From assembly GCA_948443805.1 (NCBI GenBank), contig CAOJUB010000001.1, positions 241,487 through 305,486 of the forward strand: DNA of 64,000 nt, read 5' to 3'. The position numbers and the translations under genes were made by a program. Shown in pieces: positions 19,571 to 29,501 of this stretch (the first letter of the stretch is position 1; each line of letters opens with the position of its first letter). The stretch comes from an uncultured Clostridia bacterium (lineage in GTDB: Bacteria; Bacillota; Clostridia; Oscillospirales; UBA644). The notes below the pieces were generated by a model. The model saw nothing but the letters and a program-made list of their open reading frames with translations, did no database searches and had not been told where the DNA came from.

Positions 19571-20492
19571 ATTTTCCCGCTTTTTCCGTTGGATCGAAGG
19601 CGGCCAAAAAGATAGTCTGGAACAGAAGATCGATACCGGTGCGGAGATTCGGGACGGAGCGGTTCCCCCCTCTTCCCGGGAAAAACTGTATGCGCTTTTG
19701 GAGGCTGTTCCGGAAAACCGTAAAAAAATGGAGAATATGGAAATCCGTTCGTTTAACCGGCTGTATCAGGTTCTCTGCGTTCTGGTCTGCGTAATTTTTA
19801 TCTCTGTTTTGCTGCTGACCGTTTCCTATCTTCCCCGTTTTGGCGGCGATCATAATCCGGATAACAATGAAGTTGCACAGCGTTATATTGAAAACGGCGT
19901 TGCCGAAACCGGAGCCGTGAACCTGGTTGCAGGGATGATCCTTGATTACCGGGCGTTTGACACGCTCGGCGAAAGCTGCGTGCTGTTTACGGCTGTGACC
20001 TGCGTGTTTGTTCTGATGAAAAGCCTTTCTTCCGAACGGACAATTCCGCTGACAAAAGATATTATGTATGATATGTCGAACGATGTAATTCTGCATCAGG
20101 TTGTCACGTTTCTCTTTCCGGTCATTATGCTGTTCGGCGTTTATATCCTGCTGAACGGACATCTCGGGCCGGGCGGTGGGTTCGCCGGCGGCGCGGTGAT
20201 GGGGGCGGGGCTGATGCTGTATTCCCTTGCCTTCGGGGAAGAGAAAACCGAGCGGCTGTTCAATGAGAGAACCTTTCAGGTCGTCAGCACCTGTGCGCTG
20301 TCTTTTTATTGTCTGTCAAAAAGCTACTCTTTCTTTACCGGCGCAAATCATCTGGAAAATATTATTCCCAAAGGCATTGCCGGAAATATTCTGAGCGGCG
20401 GTCTGATTCTTCCGCTGAATATCTGCGTTGGGCTTGTCGTTGCCTGTACGATGTACGGATTTTATACGCTTTTCAGAAAAGGCGGCATTTGA
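19557..20492 (+). CDS. MbhE-like plus MnhB-domain fusion subunit
   Basis: N-terminal TM and VAQRYIENGVAETGAVNLVAGMILDYRAFDTLGE, then FPVIMLFGVYILLNGHLGPGGGFAGGAVMGAGLMLY (MnhB). Confidence 0.85.
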   Translation: MKKNKFSRFFRWIEGGQKDSLEQKIDTGAEIRDGAVPPSSREKLYALLEAVPENRKKMENMEIRSFNRLYQVLCVLVCVIFISVLLLTVSYLPRFGGDHNPDNNEVAQRYIENGVAETGAVNLVAGMILDYRAFDTLGESCVLFTAVTCVFVLMKSLSSERTIPLTKDIMYDMSNDVILHQVVTFLFPVIMLFGVYILLNGHLGPGGGFAGGAVMGAGLMLYSLAFGEEKTERLFNERTFQVVSTCALSFYCLSKSYSFFTGANHLENIIPKGIAGNILSGGLILPLNICVGLVVACTMYGFYTLFRKGGI

Positions 20493-20520
20493 TGCGGAAA
20501 CCGGGAAAGGAATGGAGATT

Positions 20521-20901
20521 ATGCTGAATAATCTGGCTGTCAATTATGAAGAAGCGGTGGCAATGATTCTTTTTGGAATCGGTTTTTGCACGCTTTTGTT
20601 TCACCGGAATCTGGTGAAAAAAATTATCGGGCTGAATATTATGGACACCGCCGTTTATTTGTTCCTCGCTTCGATGGGGTATATTGAGGGGCGCCGGTCG
20701 CCGATTGCCGACCCTTCTGTCCCGGCTTCGGTCTCGGCGTTTATCAATCCGATTCCCAGCGGTTTGGTGCTGACGGGGATTGTGGTTTCGGTTAGTGTTA
20801 CAGCCATTATGCTGGCGCTGACGATCAAGCTGTATAAACGCTATCATACGTTGAATCTGGACGAAATTTATATGTTTGCAAAAAATGAAGATATCGGCTG
20901 A
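20521..20901 (+). CDS. mrpC: Antiporter subunit C (MrpC/NuoK-like; MbhG-like)
   Basis: ILFGIGFCTLLFHRNLVKKIIGLNIMDTAVYLFLAS...DPSVPASVSAFINPIPSGLVLTGIVVSVSVTAIMLAL. Confidence 0.88.
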   Translation: MLNNLAVNYEEAVAMILFGIGFCTLLFHRNLVKKIIGLNIMDTAVYLFLASMGYIEGRRSPIADPSVPASVSAFINPIPSGLVLTGIVVSVSVTAIMLALTIKLYKRYHTLNLDEIYMFAKNEDIG

Positions 20902-20939
20902 TTCGCCGGCGATTCTTTGTTGGAAAGGCGCTGTCTCTC

Positions 20940-22436
20940 ATGATGGATTTTATTCAAAATTTTCCGTTTTTTTCTATTGTTATGTCGCTGTTTTTCGCCG
21001 TGCTTTCCTCTGTGTTAAAACCGAAATTCGGCGAGTGGCTGGCCGTTTTTTCGATTGCCCTTTCTACGTTTTTCTCTCTCTCGGTTCTTTTTTATACCCT
21101 TACTACTGGAGAAAGTTTCACGTATATGATGGGGCATTTCCCTGCGCCGTGGGGAAATGAGATCCGGGGCGGCGTGCTGGAAGGGCTTGCCGCGACGGTT
21201 TTTGATTTTGTCCTTCTGTTTTCTTTTCTCGGCGGCCGTTCCCGAAGGAAGGAAGATATCCCGGAAGAAAAAACAAAGTATTATTTTGTGATGATAAACT
21301 TAATCCAGGCGGCCCTTCTGGCGCTGGTTTATACCAACGACCTCTTTACCGGCTATGTGTTTATTGAAATCTGCACATTGGCTTCCTGCGGCCTGCTGAT
21401 GATCCGGAATGTAGGGAGAACCACACTGGCGACGATTCGGTATTTGATTTTCAATCTGTTGGGTTCCGGTCTTTTTCTAATCGGTATTAGCCTTCTTTAC
21501 GATATTACCGGGCATTTGCTGATGGAAAATATCAAAACCGAGGTTGCTTCCATTGTTTCAGGCGGGCAGTATCTGCAGCCGCTTTTGGTTACCGTTTCTT
21601 TGATTTTGATCGGCCTTGCCATTAAGAGCGGTCTGTTTCCTTTTCATTTTTGGATGCCGGATACCTACGGTTATGCGACGACCTCTTCTGCGGCAATTCT
21701 GTCGGGATTGGTTTCTAAAGCCTATATTTTTCTCGGAATCAAAGTGATTTTCCGGGTAATTGGTTTTGATGTTGTCGCTTCAACGCATATTTTGAACGTT
21801 CTTTTTATTTTCGGCCTTGCCGGAATCATCGTCGGATCGCTGAGCGCAATCCGCGAAAACAATATCAACCGGATGATCGCCTTTTCCTCTGCCGCGCAGA
21901 TCGGTTATATTTTTGTCGGGATCGGCACGGGAACCATGGCCGGGATGGTCGCCGCGATTTTCCAGATTTTTGTTCATGCCGTGACTAAACCCATGCTGTT
22001 TATCAGCGCGTCTCGTTTGGTTGATGTTTCGGGCGGAAAAAAACAGTTTTCGTATCTGCAGGGTTCTGCGCACCGGAATCGGCTCGCGGGATTTGCCTTT
22101 ACCGTCGGGGCGATGTCGATGGTCGGAATTCCTCTTTTCGGTGGATTTGCCGCGAAAGTTGCATTTGCTACGGCCGCCGTCGGCGACAGCAAGCGGATGA
22201 TTCCCACGATTCTTGTTCTGGCAATCAGTACAGTTTTGAATACGATTTATTTCCTTCGCACGGTAATGCGGATTTATATGCCGGCTGAAACCGCCGGGAA
22301 CCCGGTTGCTCGGAGTGGTAACCGCTGGCCGTTTATTTTTGCCGTTACGGGGTTCGCCGCCGTCAATATCTTATTGGGCGTGTGCCCCGGTCCGGTTCTG
22401 GATTTGATTGAAAAAGGCCTTTCGATGTTTGGATAA
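20940..22436 (+). CDS. Proton-conducting transporter subunit 1 (MrpD/NuoN-like)
   Basis: Many TM segments; VFIEICTLASCGLL and AIKSGLFPFHFWMPDTYGYATTSSAAILSGLVSKAYIFLGIKV. Confidence 0.9.
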   Translation: MMDFIQNFPFFSIVMSLFFAVLSSVLKPKFGEWLAVFSIALSTFFSLSVLFYTLTTGESFTYMMGHFPAPWGNEIRGGVLEGLAATVFDFVLLFSFLGGRSRRKEDIPEEKTKYYFVMINLIQAALLALVYTNDLFTGYVFIEICTLASCGLLMIRNVGRTTLATIRYLIFNLLGSGLFLIGISLLYDITGHLLMENIKTEVASIVSGGQYLQPLLVTVSLILIGLAIKSGLFPFHFWMPDTYGYATTSSAAILSGLVSKAYIFLGIKVIFRVIGFDVVASTHILNVLFIFGLAGIIVGSLSAIRENNINRMIAFSSAAQIGYIFVGIGTGTMAGMVAAIFQIFVHAVTKPMLFISASRLVDVSGGKKQFSYLQGSAHRNRLAGFAFTVGAMSMVGIPLFGGFAAKVAFATAAVGDSKRMIPTILVLAISTVLNTIYFLRTVMRIYMPAETAGNPVARSGNRWPFIFAVTGFAAVNILLGVCPGPVLDLIEKGLSMFG

Positions 22437-22473
22437 GGCATCGTTTTTATTTCGTTGTAAAGGAGGTATGGCT

Positions 22474-23898
22474 TTGCCTGCCCTTTCTGTTTTGATTCCG
22501 GCTGTTTCGGGAACAGCTTTGCTGTTTGCAGAAAAATGGAACCGGAAAAAACTCCGGGGGATGACCCTTCTGTCGTTTGTTTTGTCGGTCATTTGCTGCG
22601 CCGGTACGTTTTTTTTCGGGAAAGAAATACGATTTCCTGAATTTGCTGGCGGTTTGTCTCTTTGTTTTTCTCCCGACGGCGTTTCTTTCTTTTTTGCAGC
22701 CGCTGCCTGTCTTGTTTTTCTGATGTGTTGCCTGTTTTCTTTTGAATATATGAAAAAAGAGGAAAAAGAAGCTTCTTTTTACGGATTTATGCTGCTTTCT
22801 TTTTCCGGTTTCCTCGGTATGACTTTTTCCGGGAATCTTTTTTCGTCCTATGTTTTTTTTGAAATGATTACGCTCTGTTCTTTCCCTTTGGTGCTGCATG
22901 AAAGAACCAAAGAAGCGCTTTTTGGCGGAAAAAAATATTTGTTTTATTCGATCGGCGGTTCGCTGGCTGCGCTTTTCGGCGTTTTTCTTCTGTCATTTTG
23001 CGGGGTTTCCGATTTCTCTGCCGGGACTGAGGTTTCCGCATCGCCTTTAACGGTTACCGGCATTTTCCTCTGCGTTGTCGGATTCGGAGCGAAAGCCGGG
23101 ATGTTCCCGATGCAGTCATGGCTGCCGTCGGCGCATCCGGTGGCACCTGCGCCGGCTTCCGCGCTGCTTTCCGGCATCCTTACCAAAGCGGGTATTTTTA
23201 TGATTGTCCGGATTCTGTTTTTTTGCGGAGGTTCACTCATTCAAGGCACCTGGGCGCAATATTGGCTGCTTGCGCTTGCTTTGCTGACGGTATTGACCGG
23301 TTCGGTTTTGGCGCTCAAGGAGCAGGATATAAAAAAACGCCTGGCATTTTCTACCGTCAGCCAGACGTCGTATATTCTGCTGGGTTTTCTTTCTTTTACG
23401 CCGGCCGGTCTTATCGGCGGTTTCCTTCATGTGATTCTGCACTGTCTGGCAAAAACGGCGCTGTTTCTTTGTGCCGGCGCGGTTATTTATCAGACCGATA
23501 CCCGGGATGTTTCTTTGTTCGACGGTTTGGGAAAGAAAATGCCGGTAACGATGGGCGCGTTTACCCTGGCTTCTTTGGCGTTAATCGGTATCCCCCCGAC
23601 GGTAGGCTTTTCAAGCAAGTGGTATCTTGCTTCGGGCGCGCTTTCCGGCGGGTTGTACGGGTGGGGTGTCGCTGTTCCTGTTATTCTTCTTATCAGCGCT
23701 GTTTTCACTGCGGGATATTTACTTCCGGTTTCGGTCCGGAGTTTTTTTGCCGGCGCGACTGCTGACGCAAAGGAAAAAAGAAGGGAAGCTTCACCGCTGA
23801 TGACGGTGCCTCTGGGTGTTCTTAGTGTTCTGACATTGATTGCCGGCCTTTTTTCGGGGGTATTATCCGGATGGATTGCCGGATGTTTCGGTCTGTAA
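22474..23898 (+). CDS. Proton-conducting transporter subunit 2 (MrpD/NuoM-like)
   Basis: TTG start 7 nt after AGGAGG; FFEMITLCSFPLVL; GAKAGMFPMQSWLPSAHPVAPAPASALLSGILTKAGIF. Confidence 0.88.
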   Translation: MPALSVLIPAVSGTALLFAEKWNRKKLRGMTLLSFVLSVICCAGTFFFGKEIRFPEFAGGLSLCFSPDGVSFFFAAAACLVFLMCCLFSFEYMKKEEKEASFYGFMLLSFSGFLGMTFSGNLFSSYVFFEMITLCSFPLVLHERTKEALFGGKKYLFYSIGGSLAALFGVFLLSFCGVSDFSAGTEVSASPLTVTGIFLCVVGFGAKAGMFPMQSWLPSAHPVAPAPASALLSGILTKAGIFMIVRILFFCGGSLIQGTWAQYWLLALALLTVLTGSVLALKEQDIKKRLAFSTVSQTSYILLGFLSFTPAGLIGGFLHVILHCLAKTALFLCAGAVIYQTDTRDVSLFDGLGKKMPVTMGAFTLASLALIGIPPTVGFSSKWYLASGALSGGLYGWGVAVPVILLISAVFTAGYLLPVSVRSFFAGATADAKEKRREASPLMTVPLGVLSVLTLIAGLFSGVLSGWIAGCFGL

Positions 23899-23914
23899 TT
23901 TTGGAGAGATGTTC

Positions 23915-25372
23915 ATGAATCTGTTTTTTTATTTGTTTGTTATTCTTTTTCCGGTTGCCGGCGGGCTGGCAGTTTATTTTCTTCGGGGAAGAAAAGAACG
24001 CTATCAGAAAATTGCTGTTTTGTCGGTTGCGCTGCTGACTTCTGCGGCTGTTTGGGCGCTGTTGTTTTTGCCGGCAGAAAAAATGGTGCTTTTTGATCTG
24101 GGGCGGGGGATTTCCATTGCTTTCGGCATGGACGGACCGAGCCGGATTTTCTGCGGTCTGATTTCTCTGCTCTGGCCGGGTGCTGTTTATTATGCATTCG
24201 GATATATGGCACACGAAAACCGCCGGAATATGTTTTATTGTTTTTATTTGATTTCTTATGGCGTAACGCTGGGGATTGCTCTTGCGGCGAATATGATGAC
24301 GATGTATCTGTTTTATGAAATGATTACTCTCGTTACCTTCCCGCTGGTTCTTTTTCCGATGACCAAGGAAGCGCAGCGGGCAAGCCGGAAATATCTGTAT
24401 TTTTCTTTGTCCGGTTCGGCGATGGCCTTTATCGGTCTGATTTTCCTTTTGCTCTGCGGCGGCGGAACCGATTTCGTTTACGGCGGAATTCTCGGCGGAC
24501 AAACGGTTTTTTCCAGAGAGGTTCTGCTTGCTGTTTATTTCCTGACCTTTTGCGGTTTCGGCGTAAAAAGCGCGGTTTTCCCCTTTCATTCCTGGCTTCC
24601 GTCGGCTTCAGTGGCGCCCACGCCTGTCACGGCGCTGCTGCATGCCGTTGCGGTGGTTAAATCCGGTGTATTTGCCCTGATCCGGTTGACCTATTACAGT
24701 TTCGGTTCGGATTTTATCCGGGGAACCTGGGTACAGTATGCGGCTGTCGTGATGGCGCTGTTTACAATTCTTTACGGTTCGTCGATGGCGCTGAAACGTT
24801 CGCATTTCAAACGCCGGCTTGCCTATTCCACCGCTTCCAATCTGTCTTATATTGTTTTTGCGCTGTTGTTATTGTCGCCGGAGGGGCTGGCTGCCGCATT
24901 TCTTCATTTTTTGTTTCATGCCGTCACCAAAATTACTGCTTTTTTCTGCGCGGGAAGCGTACTTCACAGCACCGGCAGGGAATATGTGTTTGAACTTGAC
25001 GGCCTTGGGAAAAAGATGCCGGTTACCTTTGCCGGTTTTACCGTTTCTGCGCTGTCGCTTGCCGGAATCCCGGTTTTTTGCGGTTTTTTCAGTAAATGGA
25101 ATATCTGTCAGGCTGCCTTTGCCTGCGGTGATTGGCTTTCGGTTGCCGGCGTTGCTGTGCTGCTTATTTCCGCGCTTCTGACAACCGTTTATATGTTTAC
25201 CGTTTTTCTCCGTGCGTTTTTCTCGCCCTTCCGGGAAGGAAGTGTTCCGGTAAAGGAATCCTGCCGCCAGATGCTGATTCCCATTGTGGGTTATGCTGCG
25301 GCGATTCTTCTTCTCGGCATTTTTTCAAAACCGTTTTATGATTTGATTTTCCGGTTGATTTTTCATTCCTGA
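23915..25372 (+). CDS. Proton-conducting transporter subunit 3 (MrpD/NuoM-like)
   Basis: FYEMITLVTFPLVLFPMTKEAQRASRKYL; GVKSAVFPFHSWLPSASVAPTPVTALLHAVAVVKSGVF. Confidence 0.88.
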   Translation: MNLFFYLFVILFPVAGGLAVYFLRGRKERYQKIAVLSVALLTSAAVWALLFLPAEKMVLFDLGRGISIAFGMDGPSRIFCGLISLLWPGAVYYAFGYMAHENRRNMFYCFYLISYGVTLGIALAANMMTMYLFYEMITLVTFPLVLFPMTKEAQRASRKYLYFSLSGSAMAFIGLIFLLLCGGGTDFVYGGILGGQTVFSREVLLAVYFLTFCGFGVKSAVFPFHSWLPSASVAPTPVTALLHAVAVVKSGVFALIRLTYYSFGSDFIRGTWVQYAAVVMALFTILYGSSMALKRSHFKRRLAYSTASNLSYIVFALLLLSPEGLAAAFLHFLFHAVTKITAFFCAGSVLHSTGREYVFELDGLGKKMPVTFAGFTVSALSLAGIPVFCGFFSKWNICQAAFACGDWLSVAGVAVLLISALLTTVYMFTVFLRAFFSPFREGSVPVKESCRQMLIPIVGYAAAILLLGIFSKPFYDLIFRLIFHS

Positions 25373-25387
25373 GAAAGGAAACCCATT

Positions 25388-27436
25388 ATGGAAATATTTT
25401 GGATTTTGTTATTTTTGCTTTCGCCGGTTGTATTCGGCTTTTTTGCCTGGGGGTGCGGAAAAAAGAACCCTGCGGTTTCGCAGATGGTTGCGATTGGCGG
25501 CACGGCGGTTTCGGCGGTGCTTTCGGTTGTCTTGCTTTTTCTGTTCCGTGACGGAACAGAAATTGTTGCCGGCCCGTTTCTCGGCGATGCGTTTTCTTTT
25601 TCTTTCGGTCGGTTTCGGGGAATTTATTGCGCGGTGATTTCTTTCGGATGGCTGCTTGCCGGGCTGTTCAGTGTGCAGTATTTTCAGAAACACGGCAATA
25701 AAAGCCGGTTTTGGTTTTTTTATCTGCTGACTCTGACCGGAACGCTTGGCGTTTTTTTCGCAGGCGATCTGGTTACGCTTTTTGTCTTTTTTGAACTGAT
25801 GTCGTTTTCTTCGTTTGTCTGGGTAATCCATGACGAAAATACTTCTGCTTTTCGCGCTTCCCGAACATATATGACAGTAACGGTAATCAGCGGGATGTGT
25901 CTGCTAATGGGCTTGTTTTTGTTGTATCATGCGCTGGGTACGCTTTCTGTTTCCGCATTGCCTGCGGCTTTGCTGGTTTCTTCCCGGCAGCATTTGCTTT
26001 TCCCTGCGGGGATTTTTCTGCTGATTGGCTTCGGGGCGAAAGCCGGCGCTTTCCCTTTGCATATCTGGCTTCCGAAAGCTCATTCGGTTTCTCCGGCGCC
26101 TGCAAGCGCACTGCTTTCCGGGCTTTTGACCAAAGCGGGGATTTTTGGTTTGTTCCTGATGACAGTTTCGCTATTCCGCGGGGATTTTTACTGGGGATAT
26201 ACGTTGATGATTCTTGGTTATATTACCATGCTTCTCGGCGGCGTCCGGGGTATTTTCTCCTGTCAGCTGAAAGAAACCTTGGCCTGGTCTTCGGTTTCTC
26301 AGCTTGGATTTATTCTGATCGGCTGTTCGCTTGTCGGTCTGATGGGGGAGCATGGAGGCATGGCGGCAAGCGGAACGGTTCTTTATATGCTGAACCATTC
26401 TACGGTGAAAATCGTTTTGTTTCTCTGCGCCGGGGTTGTGGTCGCCAATTTGAACAAGCTTGATCTGAACGAGATTAAGGGGATCGGGCGCGGACATCCG
26501 TTTTTTATGCTGTTGTTTCTGTTCGGCGCATGCAGTCTTTGCGGTATTCCTCCGTTTGCCGGCTATACCGGAAAAACACTGCTTCATGAATCGATTCTTG
26601 AATACGGGGAACTGGCTGCTTCACAAGGGGTTTTCTTCCCGACGAAAGCGGCGGAAATTTTGTTTTTGATCGGCGGCGGTTGTACCGTTGCTTATATGGC
26701 GAAACTTTTTGCCGTTCTGTTTCTTGATCTTCCGCCGGAAAAGCAGATTGAAAAACGGCGGCTGATGACGCCTCTTTCGTTCAGCTCTATTGCGCTTCCC
26801 GCGGCGGCGCTTCTTATCTTCGGTTTGTTTTCTTCCCAAACGCTGGGGCTTGCGGTTTCGTGCCTCCCGTTTTTTTCTGTGGATTTTCATGAAAATGTCA
26901 ATTTCTTTTCCCTGGAAAATCTCAGCGGCGCCATGATTTCTGCGGCAATCGGCGCATTGGTTTATTTTCTCGTGATTCGGAATATACTGTATCGGAAGAC
27001 CGAAACAGGGAAAAAATATCTTGCCCTGTGGCCGGAATGGCTGGATTTGGAAACCGTTTTTTATTGGCCGGTAGGCCGGTCGCTCGGTTTTTTGCTGACA
27101 GCTGTCTGCCGGATTGTGTATTCTTTGCCGGATTGGATTGTTTTGTTTTTCAGCAAGGTTTTCTTTTCTCCATCCAAACCGAAAGAAACAGCCGAATCCG
27201 GCGATTCGCTTGCCCATCTTGTAGGGTCGGTCGCGGACGGGGTCTTATCTTTCAGTGACCGGCATATCCGTCATCAGAACCCGAGAAAGCGGGATTTGGA
27301 ATTGCGGCTTGCCCGCGTTCATTCGGCCTTTTCCAATACGACGAGACGGATTATTTTGAATTTTTCGTTTGCTTTGCTGATGGCCTGTATCGGCATTTGC
27401 CTGACGTTGATTTATATTTTATTTTTTAGCCGCTGA
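25388..27436 (+). CDS. Proton-conducting transporter subunit 4 (complex I subunit 5/NuoL-HyfB-like, long C-terminus)
   Basis: 682 aa; FFELMSFSSFVWVIHDENTSAFRASRTYM; GAKAGAFPLHIWLPKAHSVSPAPASALLSGLLTKAGIF; C-terminal amphipathic and TM segments. Confidence 0.88.
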   Translation: MEIFWILLFLLSPVVFGFFAWGCGKKNPAVSQMVAIGGTAVSAVLSVVLLFLFRDGTEIVAGPFLGDAFSFSFGRFRGIYCAVISFGWLLAGLFSVQYFQKHGNKSRFWFFYLLTLTGTLGVFFAGDLVTLFVFFELMSFSSFVWVIHDENTSAFRASRTYMTVTVISGMCLLMGLFLLYHALGTLSVSALPAALLVSSRQHLLFPAGIFLLIGFGAKAGAFPLHIWLPKAHSVSPAPASALLSGLLTKAGIFGLFLMTVSLFRGDFYWGYTLMILGYITMLLGGVRGIFSCQLKETLAWSSVSQLGFILIGCSLVGLMGEHGGMAASGTVLYMLNHSTVKIVLFLCAGVVVANLNKLDLNEIKGIGRGHPFFMLLFLFGACSLCGIPPFAGYTGKTLLHESILEYGELAASQGVFFPTKAAEILFLIGGGCTVAYMAKLFAVLFLDLPPEKQIEKRRLMTPLSFSSIALPAAALLIFGLFSSQTLGLAVSCLPFFSVDFHENVNFFSLENLSGAMISAAIGALVYFLVIRNILYRKTETGKKYLALWPEWLDLETVFYWPVGRSLGFLLTAVCRIVYSLPDWIVLFFSKVFFSPSKPKETAESGDSLAHLVGSVADGVLSFSDRHIRHQNPRKRDLELRLARVHSAFSNTTRRIILNFSFALLMACIGICLTLIYILFFSR

Positions 27437-27464
27437 TTGGCAGGAGAAAAGGAGGAGGCCGGCG

Positions 27465-28448
27465 ATGGCGTGGTACGGATGGGTATTGATCGGTTTTTCT
27501 GCTTTTTTTCTGATCGGTTTCATTTTCTGGGTCGGTTTCTTTTTTCGGGTGATTTTTGTGCGGATACGGAAACTTGACCGGCGGTTTGATTTCGAAAAAA
27601 TGCAGCAGGTGCATTTCGGCCGTTATGCCGGTACGGCGTTGCCGCTTCTCCGGAAAATGCGCGCCGCTTCCTGTGATGAGGTTTCGGTTCAGAGTCAGGA
27701 CGGACTGGCGCTTTTCGGCAGATTCTATCCGGTTGCTGATCCGAAAGGCGTGTTCCTTTTGGTTCATGGTTACCGCAGCTGCGGTTTTTATGATTTTTGC
27801 GGTGTTTTTTCTTTTTTGCAGCAGGAGGGCTATTCTATTCTGCTGATCGACCAGCGCTCGCACGGAAAAAGCGAGGGACGGTATATCGGTTATGGCGCTT
27901 TGGAACGGGACGATTGTCTGCGCTGGGTCAAGTGGATTTCTCTTCGCTACCCGTCTCTTCCTGTTTTTTTATACGGCGTTTCGATGGGTTGCGCTACAGT
28001 GCTGATGGCAAGCGGCCTTCCGCTTCCCGAAACGGTTCATGGCATTGTTGCCGACTGCGGATATACCAAACCGGACGCTATTTTTCGAAAAGTCGCCGAA
28101 GAAAATCTTCGGATTCCCCGCGTATTTCACCGGTCGCTGTTGTTTTTTACCAACCATTTGTGCCGTTTGTTTGCCGGTTATTCACCGGAGGCGTTTTCTA
28201 CGGTTGACGCGCTGAAAACCAATCGGCTGCCGGTTTTATTTATTCACGGAAAGGCCGACCGGTTTGTTCCCTGCCGCATGACCGAAGAAAATTACCGGTG
28301 CTGTATGGCGGAAAAAGAATTATTTCTTCCGGAAAAGGCCGGCCATGCGATGAGTATGTTTGCCGAATCGGAGCATTACCGTTCTCGGTTGAAGGCGTTT
28401 GCCGAAAGATACGGCGGCAGTAAAAAAAGAGGACTCCGAAGCAGTTGA
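27465..28448 (+). CDS. Alpha/beta hydrolase (S33-like), N-terminally membrane anchored
   Basis: N-terminal TM; FLLVHGYRSCGFYDF...LLIDQRSHGKSEGRYIGYG...LYGVSMGCATVLM...VLFIHGKADRFVP...KAGHAMS. Confidence 0.9.
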   Translation: MAWYGWVLIGFSAFFLIGFIFWVGFFFRVIFVRIRKLDRRFDFEKMQQVHFGRYAGTALPLLRKMRAASCDEVSVQSQDGLALFGRFYPVADPKGVFLLVHGYRSCGFYDFCGVFSFLQQEGYSILLIDQRSHGKSEGRYIGYGALERDDCLRWVKWISLRYPSLPVFLYGVSMGCATVLMASGLPLPETVHGIVADCGYTKPDAIFRKVAEENLRIPRVFHRSLLFFTNHLCRLFAGYSPEAFSTVDALKTNRLPVLFIHGKADRFVPCRMTEENYRCCMAEKELFLPEKAGHAMSMFAESEHYRSRLKAFAERYGGSKKRGLRSS

Positions 28449-28469
28449 GGGGTTCATTTTATTATAGAA

Positions 28470-28506
28470 AAAAGATGACGGAATAATTTTCCCGTCATCT
28501 TTTTTG
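28470..28506. terminator. Bidirectional intrinsic terminator between convergent genes
   Basis: AAAAAAGATGACGG...CCGTCATCTTTTTT. Confidence 0.88.
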
Positions 28507-28529
28507 TCAAGGTTATCCCCTTTTTCTTC

Positions 28530-29501
28530 CTATTCTGCATAACTGTAGAGGGTTCCTGCGCCGGTGAATTTGCCAAACAGATAGAGATTGGACGCCGATT
28601 CGGTCAGAATCAGAATCCGGCCGTTCCGGAAGGCAATTTCCTCTGCCATCGGCGGCGCTTTGACCGTCTTGACAAGGCTGGTTTCATCCAGCCAGATCAG
28701 CGGAACCTGCGTCCCGAGCCATTCGGTTGTTCCGGTTTTTTCGCAGGCCTTTTCCAGATCGTAGAAGTAGAGGTTTGAAGAAGCCAGCGCATAAGAAGTC
28801 GAAAGAACCATTTTTTTGTCGTCTGTAAAGCATATTCCCTGTACAAGCCCTCTCGTGGAGATTGCGCCGACAGGGATCGGGTCTATGCCGAAGGGCGCGT
28901 TTTCTGACAGCTGAAAGACGGCGGCGATCGCCTTGTTTTCATCGCCGCAGGGGGTGGTCAAACGCTGATTTGGCGGCGTTTCATAATTTCCCTGTCGGTA
29001 AAAGGCGCCGGTGATCAAAAAGCCGTTTTGGATCTGGCAATAGGCCGGATTTAGCCCAGTTTTCACACTGCCGAGCTGCCGCACACTTTCTTTTCCTGCC
29101 AAGACCTCGTCAAGCGGGAAAACGTCAAGGCCTTCGTCTCCGGTGATATAAAGAAAATTCTGCGAATGCGAAAGACCGCCGGTATGCCCGGTGTAGTCGG
29201 TTCCGTCCTGATTTTTCAGCAGAACGGCTTTGGTTGTTTGGCCGTCTTTTATAACATAGACCCGGGAGGCTTTTTGGTTATTCATATATCCGCAGGTCAG
29301 AAAGATGTTTTGCTCTTCCATTTTGTCGAGCCCCTGCGGAACAAAACCTTCTGAAAGGCCGGGAATCGGGAATTCCTTTTGTGCATTTTGAAAAAAATCC
29401 TGATAAAAGATTCGGGTTGCAGGGGAAAGTGCGAGGAGAATTACCGCAATTATCAGCAGAAAAATCCCAGCTGCAATTCCTATTTTTTTAATTATTTTCA
29501 T
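28530..29501 (-). CDS. Hypothetical TM-anchored protein, beta-propeller-like
   Basis: N-terminal TM helix; FVPQGLDKMEEQNIFLTCGYMNNQKASRVYVIK; repeated strand-turn pattern. Confidence 0.6.
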   Translation of the reverse strand: MKIIKKIGIAAGIFLLIIAVILLALSPATRIFYQDFFQNAQKEFPIPGLSEGFVPQGLDKMEEQNIFLTCGYMNNQKASRVYVIKDGQTTKAVLLKNQDGTDYTGHTGGLSHSQNFLYITGDEGLDVFPLDEVLAGKESVRQLGSVKTGLNPAYCQIQNGFLITGAFYRQGNYETPPNQRLTTPCGDENKAIAAVFQLSENAPFGIDPIPVGAISTRGLVQGICFTDDKKMVLSTSYALASSNLYFYDLEKACEKTGTTEWLGTQVPLIWLDETSLVKTVKAPPMAEEIAFRNGRILILTESASNLYLFGKFTGAGTLYSYAE

